This document shows, piece by piece, positions 54,353 through 63,495 of a DNA stretch of 64,000 nt. The position numbers were made by a program, and so were the translations under genes. Below the pieces are notes generated by a model. The model did not search any database. It saw only the letters and a program-made list of their open reading frames with translations, and was not told the origin of the DNA. Source of the stretch: Sphingomonas sp. IC081 (lineage in GTDB: Bacteria; Pseudomonadota; Alphaproteobacteria; Sphingomonadales; Sphingomonadaceae); assembly GCF_006874585.1 (NCBI RefSeq), contig NZ_CP029761.1, positions 2,739,001 to 2,803,000 of the forward strand. The letters are read 5' to 3'. The stretch's first letter is position 1. The number at the start of each line of letters is the position of its first letter.

Positions 54353-54427
54353 GCCATGGGCGCACTACGCAGTTGGCCCGCCTGACCTAGACGGTAATGG
54401 GGGTGCAGGGGGGCTATGCTCCCCTGC
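54353..54427. repeat. Terminator-type repeat B, copy 3 (partial)
   Basis: Same order as the right part of copy 1: GCCATGGGCGCAC, GACCTAGACGGTA, then GCAGGGG..CCCCTGC hairpin at the end. The left part with the CTGGGGG hairpin is missing. It again lies between convergent genes, just before the cupin stop codon. Confidence 0.78.
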
Positions 54428-54434
54428 CTTACCC

Positions 54435-54839
54435 TTACTTCTTCCCTTCCACCTTGGGCGGATTGGGATAAGCCACGATCAGCGACAGCGGCGCATCCCC
54501 CTTCTGCCAGATCCCCACGACCGCGCCGTTGTAGAGGTAGGCCGTCATCCCCGGCTTCAGCATGGCCCGCTTGCCGTCCGACACCACCTCGCCCTCGCCC
54601 GAGAGCACGTAGTAGACCTCGTCGTGCGCGATGGGATGTTCGCCGATCGCCGCCCCCTTGTGGAGGATGCGGCGGCGGAATTCCATCGCGCGCGGGGCCG
54701 GCGCAGAGTCGGAGATGCGGTAGGCCGTGCTCATGCCGATCTCGCCGTGCGGAGGAGCCTCCTCGCGCACGGTATCCTTCTCGTCGATCACGGCCATGGG
54801 CGGCGCGGACGCGGCCATGAGCAGCAGCGCCGCGATCAC
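54435..54839 (-). CDS. Exported cupin protein
   Basis: 134 residues from a GTG overlapping the upstream lyase stop (GTGA), with a signal peptide VIAALLLMAASAPPMA. The core is a single cupin barrel with the motif IGEHPIAHDEVYYVLSGEGEVV and GMTAYLYNGAVVGIWQKG. It could bind a metal and an uronate or oligouronide in the periplasm; cupins are common partners of pectin lyases, and KdgF-type cupins help convert unsaturated uronates, but this one is exported, so the match is loose. Confidence 0.75.
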   Translation of the reverse strand: MIAALLLMAASAPPMAVIDEKDTVREEAPPHGEIGMSTAYRISDSAPAPRAMEFRRRILHKGAAIGEHPIAHDEVYYVLSGEGEVVSDGKRAMLKPGMTAYLYNGAVVGIWQKGDAPLSLIVAYPNPPKVEGKK

Positions 54840-56185
54840 TGCGTACCGCCCTGGCGCATCGCCTTGTCGCGTTCGGAGAGCTTCTCCTGCGCCCCGGCAT
54901 GCTGGCCCGGATAGACCCCCGACTTCGGCGTCATCGTCACGAGGTTCCAGTCCTTGTCGACAAAGGCCGCGCGGGTTTCCGCCGGGTGGGGGTAGCCGCC
55001 GACCAGCTTCTCGTCGTCGATGATCTCGCCGCGTCCTTCGGCCACGAAGAACAGCACGCGGATATCGTCGGGCGCACGGTCCCACGGACGGGCGCCGACG
55101 GTGGAGAGCAGGTCGGTTTCCAGCGTGGCAGCAGGCGTGATCCGGTAGCCGTCAAGGCTGGCGAGCGGCTGCGGCGCCTCGATCACCTTGGCCCTGGTCA
55201 CCCCGTAGCGGCCCAGCATCGGCACCGGATTGCCCCAGCGGTCGACGTTGATGTTGTCCTTCGAGAACCAGGCCAGGTCGCCGTCGCCGCCCAGCGTCAG
55301 GAACGGCAGGCCCGGCGCGGTGGAATTGCCCGCGCGCATGACATTGCCGACGGCGGTGATCTCGCCGGTGACGTAAGGGTGCCCCGCCCATTCGAGGTTC
55401 ATCAGGTTGTAGTGCACCGCGCGGTGGCCGGGGTCGTAGATCATGTTGTTGATCATCAGCACCTGGGCCCCGCCCTTCACCAGCGGCGAGCGCTCCATGT
55501 TGTGCGCCCAGACATTGCGGTAGAAGACGATGCCGGTGGTGTTGTCGTGGACCAGCGAGCCCTTGGAATGCTCGCCCTTGGGGTGGCTGGCATTGGCCAG
55601 GCCTTCGGCGGCGAGGTTCTCGCGGAACAGCACGTCATGGCTGGTATTGGCGCGCCATTCCTTGACGTCCTTGCCGGCAAAGCGCGGGCCGGAGGCCGAC
55701 ATGTTCTCGTCGATCGCCCAGAGGAACGAGCAATGCTCGATCACCACGTTGTGCGCGGCGACGGTGGAGAAGGCGTCGGCCTCCCAGTTGGAGAGATGCG
55801 GCTGGCCGTCGGCGCCGGTCATCACCCGCAAGTGGCTGATCTTGACGTCGTGCCCCTTGAGATCGATGCCGCCGCGCACGATGGTGATGCCCGGCGAGGG
55901 CGCGGTCTGCCCGGCGATGGTGAGGTAGGGCTCGTCGATCTCGAGGACCGAACGGCCAAGGTCGATCACCCCGCCCACCTCGAACACGACCGTCCGCTTG
56001 CCCTTGGCATCGATCGCCGCCTTGAGCGATCCGGGGCCGTCCTTGGCAAGCGTGGTGACGCGGATGATTCGCCCGCCGTCGCCGCCGGTGGTCGGATCCT
56101 TGGCCTGCGCGAAAGCCGAGTGGGGGGCGGCCAAAGCCAGCATGGAGGCGAGGAACAAGCGGCTGAACGCCGTCGATTTCTTCAC
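54836..56185 (-). CDS. Pectate-lyase-like exported protein (PL1-type beta-helix)
   Basis: 449 residues from a GTG (the ATG-like alternatives lie out of frame) with GGGAG upstream; signal peptide KKSTAFSRLFLASMLALAAP..AFA. The beginning GGDGGRIIRVTTLAKDGPGSLKAAI and GGVIDLG is typical of PL1-like right-handed beta-helix proteins; SHLRVMTGADG and SFLWAIDENMS follow in the helix. It should cleave polygalacturonate by beta-elimination. Controlled by the operator at 56244 and cotranslated with the cupin. Confidence 0.85.
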   Translation of the reverse strand: MKKSTAFSRLFLASMLALAAPHSAFAQAKDPTTGGDGGRIIRVTTLAKDGPGSLKAAIDAKGKRTVVFEVGGVIDLGRSVLEIDEPYLTIAGQTAPSPGITIVRGGIDLKGHDVKISHLRVMTGADGQPHLSNWEADAFSTVAAHNVVIEHCSFLWAIDENMSASGPRFAGKDVKEWRANTSHDVLFRENLAAEGLANASHPKGEHSKGSLVHDNTTGIVFYRNVWAHNMERSPLVKGGAQVLMINNMIYDPGHRAVHYNLMNLEWAGHPYVTGEITAVGNVMRAGNSTAPGLPFLTLGGDGDLAWFSKDNINVDRWGNPVPMLGRYGVTRAKVIEAPQPLASLDGYRITPAATLETDLLSTVGARPWDRAPDDIRVLFFVAEGRGEIIDDEKLVGGYPHPAETRAAFVDKDWNLVTMTPKSGVYPGQHAGAQEKLSERDKAMRQGGTQ

Positions 56186-56243
56186 TGTGCATCTCCCGTT
56201 TGCACTGGTTCTTGACAGGGTGGGGTCCCTGCGCTCATAACTC

Positions 56244-56259
56244 ATGACACCGGTTACCA
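56244..56259 (-). promoter_or_regulatory. Operator 4, upstream of the pectate lyase
   Basis: ATGACACCGGTTACCA at 59 bases from the lyase GTG. It matches operator 3 in 15 bases and in the following AA(G)GCCGG. Confidence 0.78.
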
Positions 56260-56414
56260 AGGCCGGCAAGAAAGAACTGGGTGAAGCCCGCAGATTGTCC
56301 ATAAGGACAAATGCCGGCTCGCCGAAAGGCACCGAACGGTGCATGAGAGTGCGCCGCAAGGCGCAGGGAGCAGAATGCCGGACGAAAGGGTGCGCGGTCT
56401 TGCCGCACTTCCCT

Positions 56415-56430
56415 ATGACACCGGTATCAT
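56415..56430 (+). promoter_or_regulatory. Operator 5, upstream of the TonB receptor
   Basis: ATGACACCGGTATCAT, the most symmetric copy (ATGA-ACCGGT-TCAT with one asymmetric pair each side). It is 35 bases from the receptor start and gives the likely consensus ATGACACCGGT(A/T)(T/A)CAT. Confidence 0.8.
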
Positions 56431-56464
56431 AGACAGGCCACAAAGGCCGCGAGGGGGAGTGACC

Positions 56465-59353
56465 ATGCCGTCGCATGTTTCGAGGATTTCGCTGTTCAAG
56501 ATCGCACTGGTGGCCGGCAGCGCGCTGGCCCTTCCGCAGGCCGCATTCGCGCAGGCTGGCACGCAAGCTGGCGCTGAGCCGCAGGCAGCCATAGGCGCCG
56601 AATCGGGCACCACCACCGAGGACATCATCGTCACCGGCTTCCGCAAGTCGCTGGAAGCCGCGCTCAGCGTGAAGCGCGATTCGGTTTCCGCCGTCGATGC
56701 CGTCGTGGCCGAGGACATGGCCAAGTTCCCCGACCAGAACCTGGCCGAATCGCTCCAGCGCATCCCCGGCATCTCGATCCAGCGGGACGGCGGCGAAGGC
56801 CGCGCGATCACCGTGCGCGGCCTCGGCGCCCAGTTCACCCGCGTGCGTGTGAACGGCCTCGAAACCATCGCCACCAGCTCGGACGGCGCCTCGGCCAACC
56901 GCGACCGCGCCTTCGACTTCAACGTCTTCGCCTCCGAACTGTTCTCCAGCCTGGTCGTCCACAAGACCGCCGAAGCCAGCCTCGACGAAGGCTCGCTGGG
57001 CGCGGTGGTCGATCTCAACACCGGCAACCCGCTTTCGGGCAAGACGGGCATTTCCGCCGTGCTCAACGTGCAGGGTTCGTACAACGACCTGTCGAAGAAC
57101 GTCGGCCCGCGCATTGCCGGCCTGCTGGCGTGGAAGAACGATGCGGGCACGCTCGGCATCGCGCTGTCGGGCGCCTATTCGCACACCGATACGCTGGAGA
57201 CCGGCAACAACACGGTGCGCTGGTCGCAGGCCTACTTCAACTCAGTGGACGGCACGCCCTGCTTCTACTCCAACGTCGGCGCGACCGGCGGCAGCCCGGT
57301 CAATTCCGGCGGCGGCTACCGTCCCTCCGCGGCCTGCGATGCAGCCTCGCTCTCGTTCCACCCGCGCATCCCGCGCTACGGCAAGGTCGAGCATGACCGC
57401 GAGCGCCTCGGCCTGACCGGCTCGATCCAGTTCGAACCGACCGACCGCACCAAGATCTCGGTCGACGGCCTCTTTTCCTCGTTCAAGGAAAAGCGCGCCG
57501 AACAATGGCTGGAAGTGCTGGCCCGCTCCAACGAGCGCCGCTTCAACGTGGTGGACCCGGTCTACGACGACAACGGCAACATGGTCAGCGCCACGTTCAA
57601 CAACGCCTACGTCCGCACCGAAAGCTACCTGCGCAAGTCGAAGACCGAGTTCTACCAGATCGGCGCGACCTGGGACCAGGACGTTTCGGACAGCTTCCGC
57701 TTCACCGTGCTGGGCGGCATGTCGCAGTCCAACGCGGACATCCCGGTCGAGACCACGATCGCCTACGACAACAAGACCGCCAACGGCTTCAGCTACGACT
57801 ATTCGGACATGAAGTCGCCGGTGCTGAGCTACGGCCTCGACGTGACCGATCCGGCCAACTTCCAGCTGGCCGAAATCCGCGACCGTCCCTCCTACGTGAA
57901 GAACCGCTTCAAGACCGCGCAGCTGCGTACCGAGTGGGACATCGCCGAGGGCGCCACCTTCAAGGTCGGCGCGGTCTGGCGGCGCTACAACTTCCGCACC
58001 CAACTGTTCCAGCGTGACACCGCCGCCTGCGGCGCCAACGGCACCCTGGACCTGATCCTCGGCCAGGTCACCTGCTCGACCTCGGTCTACGGGTTGCCGG
58101 TCAGTTCCGGGATCTCGCAGATCGTCAACCTCGGCGACGCCGGTCAATCGAGCGGCACCACCGACCAGTGGCTGGTGGCCGACATCGCCAAGGCGGCCGC
58201 CTATACCAACCTCTACGACCGCACCGCGAAGGAGGACCTTGGCAACAACCGCCGCGTTCAGGAAACCACCTCGGGCGGCTACTTCCAGTTCGACTTCAAG
58301 GGCGACCTGTTCGGCCTCGAATATGCAGGCAACGCGGGCGTTCGTTATGCCCATACCGCGCAGAAGTCGACCGGCTACACCGCCGGGCTCGCCGGCACCG
58401 TCTCACGCACGTATGACGACTGGCTGCCGGCAATGAACCTCGCGTTCTACCCCGCCCACGACGTGATCGTGCGCGGCGCGATCGCCAAGGTCATCACCCG
58501 TCCCTCGCTCGGCAACCTCAATCCGGGCGGTTCGGTCGACGGCTTCAACTACCGCGTGACCTTCGGCAACCCGTTCCTCGATCCCTACCGCGCGACCAAC
58601 TTCGATGCCTCGGTCGAATGGTACTTCGCCCCCGGCGCGCTGTTCTCGGTGGCCGGCTTCATCAAGAAGATCGAGAGCTTCCCGGTTGCCGGCACCTATG
58701 TCGCCACCCTGCCGCAGCTCGGCCTCGGCCGCGATGTGCTGGGCCAGAGCACGCCGGCCTACATCAACTACGACCCCAATCAGGAATACATCGTCTCCTC
58801 GCAGGTCAACGGCACCGGGGCGACACTGAAGGGCGTGGAAGTGGCGCTGCAACTGCCCTTCACCTTCCTGCCGGGCATTCTCAGCCACACCGGCTTCCAG
58901 GGCAACGCCACCTTCATCAAGAGCAACGCCGACTACACGATCACCGGGCCCGCCACTTCGGCCTGTACCCGCAATGCGACGACCGGCGCCTGCGCCCTCA
59001 CCGGCGTCTCGGCGGTCTATACCCAGACCCTGCTCGGCGTGTCGAAGAAGGCCGCCAACGCCACGCTCTACTATGACGACGGCACGTTCAGCATCCGTGG
59101 CTCGGTCAGCTATCGCGGTCCCTTCGTGGACGGCACCAGCGCCACCGGCAACGTCTTTGAAGGGTACGGCTCCTACACCAGCGTCGACGCGGCGATCCGC
59201 TACAAGGCGACCGAGTGGCTGGAACTGTCGATCGACGGCAACAACCTGACCGACACCTACCGCTACCGCTTCACCGACGTGACGGCCGAGCGCAACTACG
59301 AGAACAACCACTTCGGGCGCACCATCCTGTTCGGCGCACGGGTCAAGTACTGA
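56465..59353 (+). CDS. TonB-dependent receptor for pectin oligomers
   Basis: 962 residues, outer-membrane beta-barrel transporter. Signal peptide (ISLFKIALVAGSALALPQAAFA), TonB box and plug start EDIIVTGFRKSLEAALSVKR, plug motif QNLAESLQRIPGISIQRDGG and VRGLGAQFTRVRVNG; the barrel ends with the aromatic FGARVKY. It is of the type that imports oligosaccharides in sphingomonads and Caulobacter. Between lyase and esterase genes and behind operator 5, so pectin oligomers are the probable cargo. Confidence 0.92.
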   Translation: MPSHVSRISLFKIALVAGSALALPQAAFAQAGTQAGAEPQAAIGAESGTTTEDIIVTGFRKSLEAALSVKRDSVSAVDAVVAEDMAKFPDQNLAESLQRIPGISIQRDGGEGRAITVRGLGAQFTRVRVNGLETIATSSDGASANRDRAFDFNVFASELFSSLVVHKTAEASLDEGSLGAVVDLNTGNPLSGKTGISAVLNVQGSYNDLSKNVGPRIAGLLAWKNDAGTLGIALSGAYSHTDTLETGNNTVRWSQAYFNSVDGTPCFYSNVGATGGSPVNSGGGYRPSAACDAASLSFHPRIPRYGKVEHDRERLGLTGSIQFEPTDRTKISVDGLFSSFKEKRAEQWLEVLARSNERRFNVVDPVYDDNGNMVSATFNNAYVRTESYLRKSKTEFYQIGATWDQDVSDSFRFTVLGGMSQSNADIPVETTIAYDNKTANGFSYDYSDMKSPVLSYGLDVTDPANFQLAEIRDRPSYVKNRFKTAQLRTEWDIAEGATFKVGAVWRRYNFRTQLFQRDTAACGANGTLDLILGQVTCSTSVYGLPVSSGISQIVNLGDAGQSSGTTDQWLVADIAKAAAYTNLYDRTAKEDLGNNRRVQETTSGGYFQFDFKGDLFGLEYAGNAGVRYAHTAQKSTGYTAGLAGTVSRTYDDWLPAMNLAFYPAHDVIVRGAIAKVITRPSLGNLNPGGSVDGFNYRVTFGNPFLDPYRATNFDASVEWYFAPGALFSVAGFIKKIESFPVAGTYVATLPQLGLGRDVLGQSTPAYINYDPNQEYIVSSQVNGTGATLKGVEVALQLPFTFLPGILSHTGFQGNATFIKSNADYTITGPATSACTRNATTGACALTGVSAVYTQTLLGVSKKAANATLYYDDGTFSIRGSVSYRGPFVDGTSATGNVFEGYGSYTSVDAAIRYKATEWLELSIDGNNLTDTYRYRFTDVTAERNYENNHFGRTILFGARVKY

Positions 59354-59410
59354 TCCCTGACACCGGCCCGAAGGCTCTGAATACCTGACTTAAAATTGGA
59401 GAGTGCCGTC

Positions 59411-60412
59411 ATGACCTTCGACCGTCGATCGTTCATGGCGGCCTCTCTCGTTTCCGGCCTGGTCGCCGCAGACGCTATGGCGCAGACCGCGCCGCCGGTG
59501 GCCACGGGCAAGCCCCGCGCCCCCGGCCTGCCCCAACCTGCCGAGACCATCGACCTCTGGCCCAGGGGCGCGCCGGGCCTGCCCGCAAAAGCGCTCACCG
59601 AAACGGTCGACGAACGCTCTTCCGACGAACTCGTCACCGACCGCGCCGTCTACGGCATCACCCGCCCGCGCATGGCGGTGTTCCGGCCCGATCGGCCCAA
59701 TGGCGCGGCGGTGCTGCTGACGCCCGGCGGCGGCTACAAGTGGGTGGTGGTCGACAAGGAAGGCTACGAAATGGCGCGCTGGCTGACCGCGCGCGGCTTC
59801 ACCGCCTTCGTGCTGTTCTACCGCCTGCCCGGCGAAGGCTGGACCAGCGGACCCGACACCCCGCTGATCGATGCCCAGCGCGCCATGCGCCTGATCCGCC
59901 ACCGCGCGCGCGACTTCGCGATCGATCCCGAGCGTGTTGCCGCCATGGGCTTTTCCGCCGGCGGCCATGTCTGCGCCAGCCTCGCCGCCCGCTTCGCCGC
60001 TGCGGTCTATGCGCCGGTGGACGCGGCAGACCGGCTTTCCGCCAAGCCCTTCTGCGCCGCGCCGATCTATCCGGTGGTCTCGATGGATCCCGCCATCGCC
60101 CATGCCGGATCGCGCGACCTGCTGCTTGGCCCCGCCCCCACGCCTGCGCTGGAAGCGACTTATTCGCCCGACCGCACCGTGCCCGCCGACGCCCCGCCGC
60201 ACTGGCTGCTCCATGCCGAGGATGACGACGCCGTGCCGGCGGAAAACACCGTGCGCCTGCGCGCCGCATTGAAGGCGCGCGGCATTCCGGTGGAGGCGCA
60301 TTTCTTCGAACACGGCGGCCACGGTTTTGGCCTGCGCAAGGCCATCGGCAAGCCGGTGGAGGCATGGCCCGAACTCTGGCGCGCCTGGGCGCGGACCAAG
60401 GGCCTGGGATAG
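59411..60412 (+). CDS. Exported alpha/beta hydrolase (acetylesterase type)
   Basis: 333 residues with a leader containing RRSFMAASLVSGLVAA (Tat-like). Oxyanion region LLTPGGGYKWVV, nucleophile MGFSAGGHVCAS, Asp in HAEDDDAVPAEN and His in FEHGGHGFGL make an intact triad. It resembles rhamnogalacturonan/xylan acetylesterases of the BD-FAE group, so deacetylation of pectin is likely. A weak operator half-site TGACACCGG is at 59358. Starts a run through GH43, uxaC and the reductase. Confidence 0.85.
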   Translation: MTFDRRSFMAASLVSGLVAADAMAQTAPPVATGKPRAPGLPQPAETIDLWPRGAPGLPAKALTETVDERSSDELVTDRAVYGITRPRMAVFRPDRPNGAAVLLTPGGGYKWVVVDKEGYEMARWLTARGFTAFVLFYRLPGEGWTSGPDTPLIDAQRAMRLIRHRARDFAIDPERVAAMGFSAGGHVCASLAARFAAAVYAPVDAADRLSAKPFCAAPIYPVVSMDPAIAHAGSRDLLLGPAPTPALEATYSPDRTVPADAPPHWLLHAEDDDAVPAENTVRLRAALKARGIPVEAHFFEHGGHGFGLRKAIGKPVEAWPELWRAWARTKGLG

Positions 60413-60424
60413 AGAACCGACAGA

Positions 60425-62077
60425 ATGAGCATGGACAGACGTGAAGCACTAAGGGCCGCCCTGATCGGCGGCGCCGGTCTTGCAGCAGGCGGGCTTCGGG
60501 GGGAAGCCGCTGCCGCAAGGGAGCCCGGGGCGGGCAACTCTCCTCCTCCGCCCGCCCCGGCTCCCGTCCATTGGCGGCGCGGGTTCGACAACCAGCGCAT
60601 TGCCGATCTGGGCGCTACGGCCACTGGGGGCATCATGCTCAACCCGGTGCTTTCCGGGGACCGGCCCGACCCGGCGATCCTCAAGGACGGCGAGGACTAT
60701 TACCTCACCTTTTCCAGCTTCGATTCCTATCCCGGCCTCACCATCTGGCACAGCCGCGACCTGGTGAACTGGCAGCCGAGGAAGCCCGCACTCACCCGCA
60801 ATATCGGCTCGGTCTGGGCGGTGAGCCTCGAAAAACACAAAGGCCGCTATTTCCTCTACATCCCGGTCAAGGCGGAGCCCAACGAGATCTACGTGATCTG
60901 GGCCGATCACATCGACGGCCCGTGGAGCGACCCGAAACCGCTGGGCCTGCACGAGCATATCGACCCCTGCCACGCGGTGGGCGAGGACGGTTCGCGCTGG
61001 CTGTTCCTTTCGGGCGGAGACCGCGTAAGGCTCACCGAGGACGGGCTCTCGCTGGCGGGCAAGGTCGAGCATGTCTACGATCCCTGGCACTATCCCGAGG
61101 ATTGGGATGTCGAGGGTTTCTCGCCCGAGGGCCCCAAGATCCACCGCCACGGCGACTGGTTCTACATGCTTACCGCCGTGGGCGGCACCGCCGGCCCGCC
61201 GACCGGCCACATGGTGATCGCCGCCCGCGCGCGGTCGATCCACGGGCCGTGGGAACAGCACCCCGGCAATCCGCTGGTCCGCACCGAAAACCAGTCCGAA
61301 GCCTGGTGGTCGCGCGGCCATGCCTCGCTGGTCGAAGGGCCGGACAAGCGCTGGTACACGCTCTACCACGGGTTCGAGAACGGCTTCTGGACACTGGGCC
61401 GCCAGTGCCTGCTCGATACCATCGAATGGACCGGTGACGGCTGGTTCCGCATGACCGGCGGCGATCTTTCGCAGCCGCTGCCGGTGCCGAAAGTGGCCAG
61501 CCCCCTGCCGCATGGCATGGCGCTGTCGGACGATTTTTCGAAACCGCTGGCGATGGGCGCCAAGTGGTCGTTCTTCCGCCCCGCGCCCGACGAAGCCAGC
61601 CGCGTGCGGGTTGAGAACGGCGCGCTGCATCTCAAGGGCAAGGGCCTCGCCCCGTCGAGCGGATCGCCGCTGCTGCTGGTGGCGGGCGACACCAGCTACC
61701 GGTTCGAATGCGACATCGAGATTCCGCCCGGCGGCACCGCCGGCCTCGTGCTGTTCTATGACGACAAGCTCTACGCCGGGCTGGGCTTCGACCAGACCCG
61801 CTTCGTCACCCACCAGTACGGCATGGAACGCGGCCGCCCCGCCAACCCGCTCGGCCGCCGCATGAAGATGCGCGTCACCAACCGCCGCCACATCGTTTCC
61901 TACCACACCTCCGGCGATGGCGGGAAAACGTGGAAGCGATTTGATCGCGGCATGGAGGTCTCCGGCTACCACCACAATGTCCGTGGGGGGTTCCTCATGC
62001 TGCGTCCCGGCCTATATGCTGCCGGTGAAGGCGAAACCATTTTCCGCGATTTCCGTTTCACCGCTCTGGAAGACTGA
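60425..62077 (+). CDS. Exported GH43 glycosidase
   Basis: 550 residues. Twin-arginine-type leader (MDRREALRAALIGGAGLAAGG). A five-blade propeller follows with catalytic Asp in SGDRPDPAILKDGEDYYLTF, Asp in EHIDPCHAVG and Glu in GFSPEGPKIH; the C-terminal 200 residues form a beta-sandwich of the DUF1349/GH43-C kind (WSFFRPAPDEASRVRVENGALHL). Beta-xylosidase or alpha-arabinofuranosidase action on pectin side chains is likely. It abuts uxaC (TGATG). Confidence 0.88.
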   Translation: MSMDRREALRAALIGGAGLAAGGLRGEAAAAREPGAGNSPPPPAPAPVHWRRGFDNQRIADLGATATGGIMLNPVLSGDRPDPAILKDGEDYYLTFSSFDSYPGLTIWHSRDLVNWQPRKPALTRNIGSVWAVSLEKHKGRYFLYIPVKAEPNEIYVIWADHIDGPWSDPKPLGLHEHIDPCHAVGEDGSRWLFLSGGDRVRLTEDGLSLAGKVEHVYDPWHYPEDWDVEGFSPEGPKIHRHGDWFYMLTAVGGTAGPPTGHMVIAARARSIHGPWEQHPGNPLVRTENQSEAWWSRGHASLVEGPDKRWYTLYHGFENGFWTLGRQCLLDTIEWTGDGWFRMTGGDLSQPLPVPKVASPLPHGMALSDDFSKPLAMGAKWSFFRPAPDEASRVRVENGALHLKGKGLAPSSGSPLLLVAGDTSYRFECDIEIPPGGTAGLVLFYDDKLYAGLGFDQTRFVTHQYGMERGRPANPLGRRMKMRVTNRRHIVSYHTSGDGGKTWKRFDRGMEVSGYHHNVRGGFLMLRPGLYAAGEGETIFRDFRFTALED

Positions 62078-63495
62078 TGCCCATTCGCCCCCTTGAACTT
62101 CACCCCGACCGCCTGCTCCCGGCCGATCCCGCCACCCGCAAGCTGGCGCGCGAGCTCTACCGCCACGTGGCAGGCCTGCCGATCGTCAGCCCGCACGGCC
62201 ACACCGATCCGCGCTGGTTCGCCGGCAACGAGACCTTCGGCAATGCCACCGAGCTGCTGCTGGTGCCGGACCACTACGTGTTCCGCATGCTCTATTCGCA
62301 AGGGATCGCGATGGAGGACCTCGGCGTGCGCAACCGCGACGCCGATCCCCGCGCGGCGTGGCGACTGCTTGCGGAAAACTACTTCCTGTTCCGCGGCACC
62401 CCGTCGCGCATGTGGCTGGACTGGGTCTTTGCCGAGGCCTTCGGCATCAGCGTGCAATTGAACGCCGAAACCAGCGACCTCTATTTCGACACCATCACCG
62501 AGAAGCTGGCGACCGACGATTTCCGCCCGCGCGCGCTGTTCGACCGCTATGGCATCGAGGCGATCGCGACGACCGAAAGCCCGCTCGACACGCTGGAACA
62601 CCACGCCGCGATCCGCGCCGAAAACGCCCGCCCCGGCGGCTGGCAGGGCAAGGTCATCACCGCCTATCGCCCCGATCCGGTGGTCGACCCGGAATTCGAG
62701 GGCTTCCGCGACAACCTTGCGAAGTTCTCCGGGATCACCGGAGAGGATTGCCTCACCTGGCAAGGCTACCTCGCCGCGCACCGCCAGCGCCGCCGCTTCT
62801 TCGCGCAAATGGGCGCAACCTCCACCGACCACGGCCACCCGACGCCGAGGACGGCCGACCTCTCGCCCGCCGAGGCGGAAGCGCTGTTCGACAAGGTCAG
62901 CAAGGGCAGCTTCACACCCCAGGACGCCGAACTGTTCCGCGCGCAGATGCTCACCGAAATGGCCGGCATGAGCCTGGAGGACGGGCTGGTCATGCAGATC
63001 CACCCCGGCGCCTTCCGCAACCACAATGCCCGCGTGTTCGAGCGCTTCGGCCGCGACAAGGGCGCGGACATTCCCTCGCGCACCGAATATGTCGCCAATC
63101 TCAAGCCCTTGCTGGACAAGTACGGCAACGAGCCCGGCCTCTCGGTGATCCTCTTCACCCTGGATGAGAGCACGTATGCCCGCGAACTCGCCCCGCTGGC
63201 CGGGCACTATCCCTGCCTGAAGCTGGGCCCGGCATGGTGGTTCCATGACAGCCCCGAAGGCATGCGCCGTTTCCGCCGTGCGGCCACGGAAACCGCCGGT
63301 TTCTACAATACCGTGGGCTTCAATGACGATACCCGCGCGTTCCTGTCGATCCCCGCCCGCCACGATGTCGCGCGCAGGATCGATTGCGGGTTCCTTGCCG
63401 AACTCGTAATGGAGCATCGTATCGAGGATTGGGAAGCCGCCGAGCTGGCGCGTGACCTGACCTACAATCTCGTCAAGAAGGCCTATCGTCTGTGA
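62077..63495 (+). CDS. uxaC: Uronate isomerase
   Basis: Isomerises D-galacturonate to D-tagaturonate (and glucuronate to fructuronate). 472 residues, standard length. Metal-site start VSPHGHTDPRWFAGN, FRGTPSRMWLDWVF, QIHPGAFRNHN and FNDDTRAFLSIPARHDVARR are diagnostic. Its ATG shares bases with the GH43 stop and its stop overlaps the next GTG. Confidence 0.96.
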   Translation: MPIRPLELHPDRLLPADPATRKLARELYRHVAGLPIVSPHGHTDPRWFAGNETFGNATELLLVPDHYVFRMLYSQGIAMEDLGVRNRDADPRAAWRLLAENYFLFRGTPSRMWLDWVFAEAFGISVQLNAETSDLYFDTITEKLATDDFRPRALFDRYGIEAIATTESPLDTLEHHAAIRAENARPGGWQGKVITAYRPDPVVDPEFEGFRDNLAKFSGITGEDCLTWQGYLAAHRQRRRFFAQMGATSTDHGHPTPRTADLSPAEAEALFDKVSKGSFTPQDAELFRAQMLTEMAGMSLEDGLVMQIHPGAFRNHNARVFERFGRDKGADIPSRTEYVANLKPLLDKYGNEPGLSVILFTLDESTYARELAPLAGHYPCLKLGPAWWFHDSPEGMRRFRRAATETAGFYNTVGFNDDTRAFLSIPARHDVARRIDCGFLAELVMEHRIEDWEAAELARDLTYNLVKKAYRL

